Source: Gammaproteobacteria bacterium (GTDB taxonomy: Bacteria > Pseudomonadota > Gammaproteobacteria > Pseudomonadales > Halieaceae). Taken from it: 13,574 nucleotides of DNA. The stretch is taken from positions 1 to 13,574 of the forward strand of contig PDSN01000154.1 of assembly GCA_002748505.1 (NCBI GenBank), written 5' to 3'. The notes under the pieces were generated by a model, which worked only from the letters and a program-made list of their open reading frames with translations, was not told where the DNA came from and did no database searches. A program made the position numbers and the translations under genes. The stretch's first letter is position 1. Each line of letters begins with the position of its first letter. Shown here piece after piece: positions 1 to 6,764 of the stretch.

Positions 1-155
1 AGGTCGAGAATATCATACCCTCGATAGTGTAAATCGTTCCCGCTGCGACCGACCGTACATATGGCGGTATTGCCCGCAACAACGCCTGACAGGGCGACCG
101 ATTTTTTAGCTTTTTTAGGACTTGATGTCACTGTGGAGACAGAGGCTTCACTCAT
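1..155 (-). CDS. prpC: 2-methylcitrate synthase, N-terminal 51 residues (partial, runs off the left edge)
   Basis: Reading the minus strand from an ATG at 155-153 gives an open frame to the window edge. After a short variable, lysine-containing leader it enters the hallmark N-terminus of 2-methylcitrate synthase: KKSVALSGVVAGNTAICTVG, then GRSGNDLHYRGYDILD. This segment (GNTA.CTVG.SGNDLHYRGYDI) is shared by PrpC proteins and separates them from ordinary citrate synthases. The enzyme condenses propionyl-CoA with oxaloacetate, the first step of the methylcitrate cycle in the cytoplasm. The start is supported by GGAG at 166-163, seven bases upstream. The gene diverges from the ScfR-type regulator at 801, and a composite regulator motif lies about 61 bases upstream of the start (216-230). 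Only the N-terminus is visible, so catalytic residues cannot be checked. Identity rests on the diagnostic N-terminal motif. Confidence 0.9.
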   Translation of the reverse strand, partial: MSEASVSTVTSSPKKAKKSVALSGVVAGNTAICTVGRSGNDLHYRGYDILD

Positions 156-215
156 TGTCGTTCTCCGTATCTGATGGTGTAAACATCGACAGACCGATCT
201 ATCAGTCCGTCACTA

Positions 216-230
216 TTTGCAATATTTGCA
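216..230 (-). promoter_or_regulatory. ScfR/RamB-type composite site A (prpC side)
   Basis: On the minus strand this reads TGCAAATATTGCAAA, two TGCAAA half-sites in direct repeat with a 9-base period. ScfR, PccR and RamB regulators are known to bind TTTGCAAA-like elements. The site lies 61 bases upstream of the prpC ATG and reads toward prpC, a suitable position for an activator of that promoter. The 20-base block 214-233 is almost identical to 570-589 (one difference). Confidence 0.65.
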
Positions 231-375
231 TATCCATTGGGTCAGAAATGGCTAAACCTTCCATAACAGCAGGCACCGCTAAAATGACTCAGACCAAACA
301 GAAAATACCTCAGTAATACTGAATTGCGAGCATTTTGCCTAAGCCTGGCAAGCGTTCAAGACCTGAAATTGTGGG

Positions 376-417
376 AATTTGCGAATACATACCTGCAAAT
401 TTGCGAATATTGCAAAC
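376..417 (+). promoter_or_regulatory. ScfR/RamB-type composite site B, with extra half-sites
   Basis: The plus strand carries four half-sites: TGCGAA at 380-385, TGCAAA at 394-399, TGCGAA at 402-407 and TGCAAA at 411-416. The last two have the same 9-base period and AT-rich spacer (TAT) as sites A and C. The others extend the cluster upstream. It sits about 385 bases upstream of the regulator start, too far for a simple activator site at that promoter. It may be auxiliary or looped, or serve an unrecognised transcript. Confidence 0.55.
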
Positions 418-569
418 ACCGCATTGTGCCACCCCGTCGCAACAGCCAATCGAGGCTACAAGCTGCGCTATCGCAGTACTGCACTCTTGCTTGTGGCCGC
501 CGAGCCGAACCTCCTCCTATTTGCCGCAATCAGAGTCGCGGACCAGGCTACCCCCCCAAACAGCGCCAA

Positions 570-589
570 TATTTGCAATATTTACATAT
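570..589 (-). promoter_or_regulatory. ScfR/RamB-type composite site C
   Basis: The minus strand across 586-572 reads TGTAAATATTGCAAA, one base off the site A core. The block 570-589 matches 214-233 at 19 of 20 positions. It reads leftward, away from the regulator gene. No start codon with a convincing product lies downstream of it before site B. Confidence 0.55.
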
Positions 590-754
590 CACCAAATCCC
601 ACCGTCGATACGCCTCACTGTTCCAAACCCTACCAAGCCAGCCCCATCGACAGCGATAAGGGCTTGTTTTTAAGCGTACTTTTTGAGATATTTCCGCAGC
701 GCTTAGAGTCGCCCAACGCTGAAGCTCAAAGCTCGGCATTGAACTATCGAGTCA

Positions 755-772
755 TTTGCAAATTCTGCAAAC
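755..772 (+). promoter_or_regulatory. ScfR/RamB-type composite site D (regulator side, likely autoregulatory)
   Basis: The plus strand reads TTTGCAAATTCTGCAAAC, two TGCAAA half-sites at 757-762 and 766-771 with a 9-base period. It ends 29 bases before the regulator ATG at 801, so it overlaps the likely promoter or early leader. That position fits autoregulation, which is known for PccR/ScfR proteins. Confidence 0.6.
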
Positions 773-800
773 CTCAAGCCTTACCCCCACAGGTGTAGAC

Positions 801-2261
801 ATGCGAAAAATGTATATGGGAGTTCGCTTGCGAACGCTGCGCGAGCAGCACCAGTTGACCCAGGCGGCGATGGCGCAACAACTGGATATTTCTCCCAGCT
901 ACCTCAATCAGATCGAAAACAACGAACGCCCACTGACCGTGCCGGTACTGCTTCGACTGCAATCACGCCTGGGTGCCGACCCGCAGTTTTTTTCCGATGA
1001 CGAGGAAGCACGCCTGTTGGCTCAGGTACGCGATGCCATTGCCGACATGGCAGCCGATGTACCCACTGCCGAACTACAAGGTTTCGTGCAACAGATGCCA
1101 GCTCTGGCGGAATTGTTCACTCACCTGCACAAGCGTTGTCGCAGCGCAGAAGAGCAGAACATCGCACTGGCCAACATCAGTGATGACCGCAATAAGGGCG
1201 TGGCCAGTGGCCTGACGCAGCCCCATGAAGAGGTGCGGGATTTCTTCTACAACCAGCACAACTACATAGACCTGCTCGACACCCACGCCGAAGCCTTGTA
1301 CGACGAACTGATTGACGCTGCGGGCGCAACAAACAAAGACCGTGATCTCGCTCCCCTGAATTCGGCAGAGCTGGTTCCACGATTGAAAGATTATTTACAA
1401 AGCGCGCACGGGGTGCGGGTGCAGAAGCGATCCGCCGGGCACGGCAACACCCTGCGGCATTTCGATGCCGATGCGAAAATACTACAGCTCGACACCGGTG
1501 TTGAACTCGGCCAGCAGGCCTTTCAACTGGCGATTCAGATAGCCCACCTGGAGGCTGGCGAACAGATTCAGTCCATTACCGCAGAGGCCAAGTTCAGCGG
1601 CGAGTCCGCCCGCAAATTAACCGGCATCGGCCTGGCCAGTTATTTTGCCGGTGCGTTAATTCTTCCCTACCAGCGCTTCTTGAATGCTGCCGAGCGCTTG
1701 CACTATGACATAGAATTACTGTCAGAGCGCTTCGGTGTCAGTTTTGAAACCATCTGTCACCGTCTCTCAACCCTGCAGCGCCCCACCGCCCGCGGTGTAC
1801 CTTTCTTTTTTGTACGCGTTGATCGCGCCGGCAATATATCCAAACGACAATCTGCAACGGACTTCCATTTTTCCCGTACCGGTGGTACCTGCCCATTGTG
1901 GGCCGTCTACGAAGCCTTTACCCAACCCGAGCGCATTCTGACTCAACTGGCAGAGATGCCCGATGGGCGAACCTATCTTTGGATTGCCCGCAGCGTCACC
2001 CACCGCCGCGGTGGATACGGCACTCCGGCGCGTACCTTCGCCATCGGTCTCGGCTGCGACCTGCGCCACGCCGAACGCCTGGTTTACGCAAAGGGTTTGA
2101 ACACCAAAGACCCCAGTGCGGCAATGCCCATTGGCACCGGCTGCAAAGTGTGCCACCGCAATGACTGCGGTCAGCGGGCCTTTCCGGCACTCGATAAACC
2201 GTTGCGTATCGACCCTAATTCGCGGCAGTGGGAGCCGTACCCGATTGATATGCAGAAGTAA
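801..2261 (+). CDS. Short-chain fatty acyl-CoA-responsive transcriptional regulator (ScfR/PccR/RamB family)
   Basis: A 486-residue cytoplasmic DNA-binding regulator. Residues 1-60 form an XRE-type helix-turn-helix (GVRLRTLREQHQLTQAAMAQ, then ISPSYLNQIENNERPLTVPV), the standard N-terminus of this family. The middle corresponds to the IrrE/M78 peptidase-like domain, but the expected HExxH is absent (IQIAHLEAGEQIQ around residues 248-260), so it is probably a ligand-sensing relic rather than a protease. The C-terminus has the family's cysteine signature, GTGCKVCHRNDCGQRAFP, near residues 447-464. Known members (PccR, RamB) control propionate or acetate assimilation genes. Divergence from prpC implies control of the methylcitrate cycle. 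The start at ATG 801 is chosen over an upstream TTG at 756 because AGGTG at 791-795 precedes it and the family begins MRK..xGxRLRxLR. The upstream start would also overlap site D. Confidence 0.9.
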   Translation: MRKMYMGVRLRTLREQHQLTQAAMAQQLDISPSYLNQIENNERPLTVPVLLRLQSRLGADPQFFSDDEEARLLAQVRDAIADMAADVPTAELQGFVQQMPALAELFTHLHKRCRSAEEQNIALANISDDRNKGVASGLTQPHEEVRDFFYNQHNYIDLLDTHAEALYDELIDAAGATNKDRDLAPLNSAELVPRLKDYLQSAHGVRVQKRSAGHGNTLRHFDADAKILQLDTGVELGQQAFQLAIQIAHLEAGEQIQSITAEAKFSGESARKLTGIGLASYFAGALILPYQRFLNAAERLHYDIELLSERFGVSFETICHRLSTLQRPTARGVPFFFVRVDRAGNISKRQSATDFHFSRTGGTCPLWAVYEAFTQPERILTQLAEMPDGRTYLWIARSVTHRRGGYGTPARTFAIGLGCDLRHAERLVYAKGLNTKDPSAAMPIGTGCKVCHRNDCGQRAFPALDKPLRIDPNSRQWEPYPIDMQK

Positions 2262-2285
2262 TTCGCCCCGACACCTAAAGGCGAA
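2262..2285. repeat. Inverted repeat in the convergent gap after the regulator
   Basis: TTCGCC (2262-2267) and GGCGAA (2280-2285) form a perfect six-base stem with a 12-base loop, starting directly after the regulator stop. The gap to the converging SulP remnant is only 58 bases. There is no T run on either strand, so a rho-independent terminator is possible but weak. Confidence 0.3.
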
Positions 2286-2319
2286 GGCGCGCTTCAAACG
2301 AAAACAGCTCAGCACACCC

Positions 2320-3914
2320 TTAACTCTTATCGGTGCATTCTTTAAACAAATCCCTGAAACAGCCGTATTGAGACAAATACACCTTACCGCTGAGGGCGTC
2401 TAAAAAGCCGCTGCGCTTGAGCCTGTCCATCACCGGGCCTTTGACTTCACTCAGATGCAAGCGCATGCCCTGCTCCGCCAGGCGCTCGTTGACAGCTTCC
2501 AGCATTTCTAACGCGCTGTAATCGATGTGGTTGATTGCGCTGCACATCAGTACCACGTGACCCAGGCTGTCACTTTCGCTCACGCGAGCATAGATCAATT
2601 CTTCCAGAAACCCGGCGTTGGCAAAATACAGGCTTGCGTCCGGGCGCAAAGTAACGACGCTTGGAAAAGTGCTGACCTTGTGGCGGTTGATATTGCGAAA
2701 ATGCTCCGTGCCCTCGATCAGGCCGACCTCCGCCACGTGTGGGCGCGAAGACCGATACATAAACATACCAATGGTGAATAACACACCACAGGCGACGCCC
2801 GCTTCCACACCCACCAACAGCGTAACCACAATGGTCATGGCCACGCCGCTGGGGTAAGCCACAGGGACGTCATGGCGATACCAGCGGCAGCAAATACACT
2901 GGCCATCTGGGTGTGTGCACCCGCGTCAAAATTCACCACCGAGCGGGAGAACCCGCCGGTCACTGGAAACGCACCGGAGACCGCCGAGGCCACATTTGCC
3001 GCCCCCAATGCCAGCAATTCCTGGTCGAGCGAAATACGCAAACGCCGTTTCGCGGCGAGGGTTTTGCCCACAGAAACAGATTCCACATATCCGATAATGG
3101 CGATCATCAAAGAGGGCAAAAACAGCTCTTTGGCGAGTTCTACACTCGGCATCGGCAAACCCAATACGGGAAATCCAGCGGGAACATCCCCCACCAGCGC
3201 CACGCCAAGCTGCTCATAGTCAAACCAGTAAGCCGCCAGAATCGACAACACCACCGCAAAAATGGGGCCGGCCTTGGTAGTGTGACCGGCAAACGTGGAC
3301 GACATACCAAAACGCATCAACAGCGGTTTTAAACGCTTGCGCGTCCACACCAGAAACGCAATAACCGATACGCCAGTAAGCAGTGTAGTGGCATTAAAAT
3401 GCCCCAACTGCCCCGCCAGGGAGTGCAGCAATTCTGGCAAGGTATCACCGTGACTGGAGACCCCCAGCAAATGTTTTAGCTGACTCAGGGCAATCAACAC
3501 ACCCGAGGCGGAAATAAACCCCGAGATAACCGTATGGGATAAAAAGTTTGCCACAAAGCCCGCGCGCAGCAGCCCCAGCACAAATAACATCAGGCCGGAA
3601 AGCAGCGCCAGTGTGATGGCGCCCTGCAAATACGAGTGTTGATCACTAATACCGCCAAGCGCGGCGGCTGTCATCAATGAGATCACCGCCACAGGCCCCA
3701 CCGACAAACTGCGACTGGAGCCTAACAGCGCATAAATAAACAGCGGTAAAATACTGGCGTATAAACCGACTTCCGGCGGCACACCGGCCAGTAACGCATA
3801 GGCGAGAGATTGGGGAATCAGCAGCACAGTCACCACGATGCCGGCTATTAAGTCGGCCACTGCATCGCTTTTGTTGTAACTGCGCAGCCAATCAAACGCT
3901 GGAATAAACCGCAT
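2320..3914 (-). pseudogene. SulP family anion transporter, disrupted by internal deletion and frameshift
   Basis: Two adjoining minus-strand frames together look like one SulP permease (sulfate, bicarbonate or related anions). The upstream part, from ATG 3914, covers the start (MRFIPAFDWLRSY), the signature region PEVGLYASILPLFIYALLGS, and most transmembrane helices. It ends LWLTPAAWP at TGA 2837-2835. The downstream frame (about 2862 to 2320) resumes with VAMTIVVTLLVGVEAGVACG, the last helix, then a cytoplasmic STAS domain (NHIDYSALEMLEAV) and a normal C-terminus. Against E. coli DauA/YchM, which I recall only in outline, about 35-40 residues between these parts are missing. The join is also out of frame (net loss of one base modulo three), which points to a real deletion rather than a single-base error. 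Start 3914 is preferred (GGGGG six bases upstream), though TTG 3938 and ATG 3932 are possible. It is the third gene after the persulfide dioxygenase. Confidence 0.75.
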
Positions 3915-3942
3915 CAAGCGCCCCCAAACCATCGGCAAATAC

Positions 3943-4272
3943 TTAAGCCACAGCCGCCTGCCATAAATGACTGGAGCGGTTGCCGGTGCGGCAGTAGCCG
4001 TGCACGCGCTTGTTGTCTGCCAGCAGTGCCTTTAACTTCTGAATATGCCCTTCGGGTATATCCTGCGGGGTTTGCATGGGCAGGTATACCGCTTCCAGAC
4101 CCGCGTCTTTTGCCGCTTCAGCAATTTCAGAAAAGCTGGGCTGGTCGGCCTCTTCTCCGTCGGGACGATTACATATCAGCACTTCTACCCCACTGGCTGA
4201 CAGCTGCGCCATCTGTACCGCGAGAACCTGCGGCGAAACGGAAAATTGCGGCGTAATCTGAGTTAACTCCAT
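3943..4272 (-). CDS. DUF442 / BLH-type phosphatase-like (rhodanese-associated) protein, TIGR01244-like
   Basis: A 109-residue cytoplasmic protein with the TIGR01244/DUF442 fold seen in the N-terminal half of beta-lactamase-hydrolase-like (BLH) proteins. It begins MELTQITPQFSVSPQV, has a central VLICNRPDGEEADQPSF, and ends with the active-site-like loop HGYCRTGNRSSHLW (Cys94, Arg99, Ser100). The loop resembles the P-loop of cysteine phosphatases and sulfurtransferases. The biochemical activity of the family is poorly settled. In several bacteria it is fused or adjacent to a persulfide dioxygenase in hydrogen sulfide detoxification operons, as here, where it follows the dioxygenase by 12 bases. 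GGAG at 4284-4281 lies eight bases before the ATG. Family is sure, the exact reaction is not. Confidence 0.85.
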   Translation of the reverse strand: MELTQITPQFSVSPQVLAVQMAQLSASGVEVLICNRPDGEEADQPSFSEIAEAAKDAGLEAVYLPMQTPQDIPEGHIQKLKALLADNKRVHGYCRTGNRSSHLWQAAVA

Positions 4273-4284
4273 CTATGTGTCTCC

Positions 4285-5166
4285 TTATTTACCCAAAACA
4301 TTAAGTGGTACTTTCAAATAAGCGATGCCGTTGTCCTCAGGCGGTGGCATGTCGCCCGCGCGCATATTCACCTGCAGGGACGGCACGATCAGGCGCGGCA
4401 TACCCAGAGTCTTGTCCCGTGCCTCTCGCACCGCGATATACTGCTCGCGGCTGGTACCGTCGGCAACATGAATATTCTTGGCGCGCTCCTCAGCAACCGA
4501 CGTGAGATAAGCCACCTCTTTACGACCAGGCGCACCGTAATCATGACACATAAATAAACGGGTTTGCTCGGGCAGAGCCAAAATGCGCGTGATCGAATCA
4601 AACAAATCACTGGCGCTGCCGCCGGGGAAATCAGTACGCGCTGTGCCCGCATCGGGCATAAACAAGGTGTCGCCCACAAAAGCCGCATCGCCAAACACAA
4701 AGGTTACGCAGGCGGGCGTGTGACCGGGTGTATACATGGCTTGGCCTTTTAATTGCCCAATCGCGAGCGTGTCGCCATCTTTTACCAAACGATCAAACTG
4801 GGAACCGTCACGGGCAAATTCCGTGCCCTCGTTAAACACTTTCCCGAAGGTGTCCTGAACCGTGCGAATATGCTCACCGATAAGCATTTCACCGCCAAGT
4901 TGCTGTTTTAAATAGGGCGCGCTGGACAAGTGATCGGCGTGTACGTGGGTTTCGATAATCAGCTCAAGCTCTAAATCATGTTGCTTGATGAAAGCAATCA
5001 TCTCATCGGCACTTTTGGTGCCGGTACAGCCTGAGGCGTAGTCAAAATCCAACACGGGATCAACAATCGCACAGGACTTGCTGGCGGGATCGCGCACGAT
5101 ATAGCTAAAGGTATTGCTATCATCGTCAAAGAACACATCCACCTGAGGATGCTGCATATCGGTCAT
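4285..5166 (-). CDS. ETHE1/BLH-type persulfide dioxygenase (MBL-fold metallohydrolase)
   Basis: A 293-residue cytoplasmic metallo-beta-lactamase-fold protein. The metal-binding motif THVHADH gives His74, His76, Asp78 and His79. Further ligands are His149 (YTPGHTPACV), Asp166 (FVGDTLF) and His208 (FMCHDYG). The opening VDVFFDDDSNTFSYIVRDP and the GTARTDFPGGSA segment are typical of the ETHE1/PDO/BLH group rather than glyoxalase II. These mononuclear-iron enzymes oxidise glutathione persulfide to sulfite. It is the first gene of an operon with a DUF442 protein and a SulP remnant, a usual setting for sulfide detoxification. GGAG (5177-5174) stands seven bases before the ATG. No sulfide:quinone oxidoreductase or ArsR-type regulator lies in the window. 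Its own promoter and a palindromic operator candidate lie immediately upstream. Substrate is inferred from family and context. Confidence 0.87.
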   Translation of the reverse strand: MTDMQHPQVDVFFDDDSNTFSYIVRDPASKSCAIVDPVLDFDYASGCTGTKSADEMIAFIKQHDLELELIIETHVHADHLSSAPYLKQQLGGEMLIGEHIRTVQDTFGKVFNEGTEFARDGSQFDRLVKDGDTLAIGQLKGQAMYTPGHTPACVTFVFGDAAFVGDTLFMPDAGTARTDFPGGSASDLFDSITRILALPEQTRLFMCHDYGAPGRKEVAYLTSVAEERAKNIHVADGTSREQYIAVREARDKTLGMPRLIVPSLQVNMRAGDMPPPEDNGIAYLKVPLNVLGK

Positions 5167-5201
5167 GGGTTTTCTCCCGTTAGTATCACGATAAACCCGG
5201 T

Positions 5202-5229
5202 ATAATATGCAGCTATAAACTTATGTCAA
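5202..5229 (-). promoter_or_regulatory. Sigma70-type promoter of the persulfide dioxygenase operon
   Basis: On the minus strand a perfect -35 TTGACA (5229-5224) and a -10 TATTAT (5207-5202; five of six) are separated by 16 bases. Transcription would start near 5195, giving a leader of about 30 bases before the ATG at 5166. Confidence 0.75.
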
Positions 5230-5248
5230 TTAACTATATTACATAAGT
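5219..5248. promoter_or_regulatory. Palindromic operator candidate over the -35 element
   Basis: ACTTATGT (5219-5226) and ACATAAGT (5241-5248) form a perfect eight-base inverted repeat with a 14-base AT-rich spacer, overlapping the -35 of the dioxygenase promoter. A dimeric repressor bound here would block RNA polymerase. Sulfide-responsive ArsR-type repressors (BigR, SqrR) are known at such operons, but I cannot tell from sequence which protein binds. Confidence 0.5.
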
Positions 5249-5255
5249 GACATTT

Positions 5256-5615
5256 TCAAACCAGCAGCAAACCGTAAGCAGCCAGAGCCGACAGCACCGT
5301 GGCGCCGCCGTAAAACAACAGCAGCATCCAGGGCTCAGGCCCCTCGATGTGTAAATCGTGCAGGCCGTGATACAAACGGTGCGCGGTGTGATACAGCGGC
5401 AACATGATTGCCACCCACATCACCAGCTTACCCAGAGGATGCGCCAAAGTGGTATGAATCAGCGCATAAGCAGTGCTCGGCTCCACCACAAACGGCAGCA
5501 ATACGGCGGTGATGATGAACAGCGCGGGGGTTAAAAACGCCAGGGTCATACCCCCGCCGCCAAACAAAGACCAGGCAATCGGTTCGTGAGAGCGTTTATA
5601 GTTGTTCATGCCCAT
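5256..5615 (-). CDS. frdD: Fumarate reductase membrane anchor subunit D
   Basis: A 119-residue hydrophobic protein, the same length as E. coli FrdD. It starts MGMNNYKRSHEPIAWSLFGG, matching the FrdD pattern KRS.EP..W.LFG.GGM, and has three membrane helices, with LPLYHTAHRLYHGLHDLHI after the second. With FrdC it anchors FrdAB to the inner membrane and forms the quinol sites. It overlaps the end of frdC by ten bases if translation starts at ATG 5615. An ATG at 5609 would give the classic ATGA overlap, but 5615 preserves the family N-terminus. It is the last gene of frdABCD. No terminator is visible before the dioxygenase promoter, so readthrough is possible. Confidence 0.93.
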   Translation of the reverse strand: MGMNNYKRSHEPIAWSLFGGGGMTLAFLTPALFIITAVLLPFVVEPSTAYALIHTTLAHPLGKLVMWVAIMLPLYHTAHRLYHGLHDLHIEGPEPWMLLLFYGGATVLSALAAYGLLLV

Positions 5616-6007
5616 ACCCCGCCAAAAAACATAAATGCGACAACAATCAACACCGTGCAGGTGATCGCCCCGCCCCAGTGTGCCGCCTTAAGAAGACCAC
5701 CCGGCACCTCAAAACCCCGCGCGCGCAGCACAAGAATTTTTGGTACCAGGGCAAACCAGCTGACAATGTGCAGCAATAGAGCGGCACCAACGACAAGGTG
5801 GAACAAAACAAACCACGGCGAGCGCAACGCGGCCACCCAGTCGCCAAACGCAGCTTCGCCGCGTCCCAGCGCGAAAATACCGCAAATCAATAACAGCGTA
5901 TACAGCATCAAGGGCAGTGCGGTGGCTTCGCGCAACATATAGAAACGATAAGCGGGATGTTTGAGCCACCAATTGCGCGGCTGCTTGGGCTGGTAGGGTT
6001 TACGCAT
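5606..6007 (-). CDS. frdC: Fumarate reductase membrane anchor subunit C
   Basis: A 133-residue inner-membrane protein close in length to E. coli FrdC. It starts MRKPYQPKQPRNWWLKHPAY, then RFYMLREATALP, the FrdC signature. Glu27 in MLREAT matches the glutamate (E. coli Glu29) implicated in menaquinol oxidation. Three hydrophobic helices follow, with an HWGG..T terminal helix. It overlaps frdB by eight bases and is probably translationally coupled. This two-anchor arrangement is the type D quinol:fumarate reductase, which lacks haem. Confidence 0.93.
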   Translation of the reverse strand: MRKPYQPKQPRNWWLKHPAYRFYMLREATALPLMLYTLLLICGIFALGRGEAAFGDWVAALRSPWFVLFHLVVGAALLLHIVSWFALVPKILVLRARGFEVPGGLLKAAHWGGAITCTVLIVVAFMFFGGVWA

Positions 6008-6764
6008 CGCGCTTTCCTCCCCGTTTTCCAGTGAGCAGAGAAAGTATATTAAAACCGTAGTCGATATCTGACGCGACTTTGCCCCGGTTGATGGCCGCGG
6101 CAGGGTCTACACCCTTGGGACAGACATCGGAGCAATAGCCCACAAAGGTACAGGACCACACACCTTCTTCCGCATTTAAAAATTCCATGCGCTGGGCCTT
6201 GCCCTCATCGCGGGAATCCAGATTGTAACGCTGTGCCAGGGTCAGTGCGGCGGGGCCTAAAAACTCCGGGTTGCGACCAAACTGCGGACAAGCCGCATAA
6301 CACAGACCGCAATTGATACACATACTAAATTGCTGGTAAGCGCTCAGTTCAAACGGCGTTTGTTTGTATTCTCCGGCGCTGACATCCTCGCTGTCAGAGG
6401 CGATCAAATAGGGTTTTACGGTTTCCAGCTTTTCCACAAAACCGGAAATATCGGCTACCAGATCCCGTTCTATCGGAAAATTCGCCAGCGGCTCCACGGT
6501 AATTTCGTCGCCCTCAAAATCCCGTAAAAATGCTTTGCAACCAAGCTTGGGCTCACCGTTGACCATGACGCCGCAACTGCCACAGATTGCCATACGGCAA
6601 GACCAGCGAAAGCTGAGACTGCCATCACACTCATCTTTCACATAGGCCAGGGCGTCGAGCACCGATGTGTCGATATCCACCGGCACTTTGAACGTTTCCC
6701 AGTGCGGCTCGGTGTCGCTTTCGGGGTTGTACCGTTTTACCTTCAGTGTTTTTTGCTCGCTCAC
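6000..6764 (-). CDS. frdB: Fumarate reductase iron-sulfur subunit
   Basis: A 254-residue subunit that carries electrons from quinol to the FrdA flavin. The [2Fe-2S] ligands are Cys56, Cys61, Cys64 and Cys76 (SCRMAICGSCG, then LGC). The [4Fe-4S] ligands are Cys149, Cys152, Cys155 and Cys215. The [3Fe-4S] ligands are Cys159, Cys205 and Cys211, all in the spacing of E. coli FrdB. Lys229 (INRGKV) matches the quinone-site lysine of E. coli. The start is GTG 6764, sharing GTGA with the frdA stop, so the two are coupled. No key residue is missing. Confidence 0.95.
   Translation of the reverse strand: MSEQKTLKVKRYNPESDTEPHWETFKVPVDIDTSVLDALAYVKDECDGSLSFRWSCRMAICGSCGVMVNGEPKLGCKAFLRDFEGDEITVEPLANFPIERDLVADISGFVEKLETVKPYLIASDSEDVSAGEYKQTPFELSAYQQFSMCINCGLCYAACPQFGRNPEFLGPAALTLAQRYNLDSRDEGKAQRMEFLNAEEGVWSCTFVGYCSDVCPKGVDPAAAINRGKVASDIDYGFNILSLLTGKRGGKRDA

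Larger units (their letters stand above)
156..800. promoter_or_regulatory. Long divergent control region between prpC and the ScfR-type regulator
   Basis: This 645-base gap holds no gene I can support. Open frames within it are short, overlap in several frames and resemble no protein I know. What stands out is four copies of a direct-repeat motif, TGCRAA-N3-TGCAAA (9-base period), listed separately. They are centred near 223, 409, 579 and 764. It also contains two small perfect palindromes: CAGTA-A-TACTG (311-321) and GCAGTACTGC (473-482). No clear sigma70 promoter was found in either direction, which would suit promoters that depend on an activator. The length is far more than two divergent promoters need. 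Confidence 0.6.

Noticed and set aside
122..316. Plus-strand open frame of 64 codons across the prpC start
   Set aside because: It runs antisense to the prpC N-terminus and across its ribosome binding site and shows no protein family resemblance.
214..589. Regularly spaced short repeats as a possible CRISPR array
   Set aside because: Only four short, imperfect copies at about 180-base spacing in alternating orientation; no CRISPR repeat-spacer structure and no cas genes.
324..798. Several overlapping plus-strand frames, and one minus-strand frame (739-548), in the long gap
   Set aside because: They overlap one another in different frames, have low-complexity or cysteine/proline-rich translations and lack ribosome binding sites. 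The regulator motifs fall inside them.
756..800. Upstream TTG start for the ScfR-type regulator
   Set aside because: It would add 15 residues unlike the family, lies within the site D motif and lacks a ribosome binding site. ATG 801 fits both family and spacing.
2835..2862. Programmed ribosomal frameshifting in sulP
   Set aside because: The frame change coincides with loss of about 35-40 conserved residues, and no slippery sequence with a downstream structure is evident, so a deletion explains it better.
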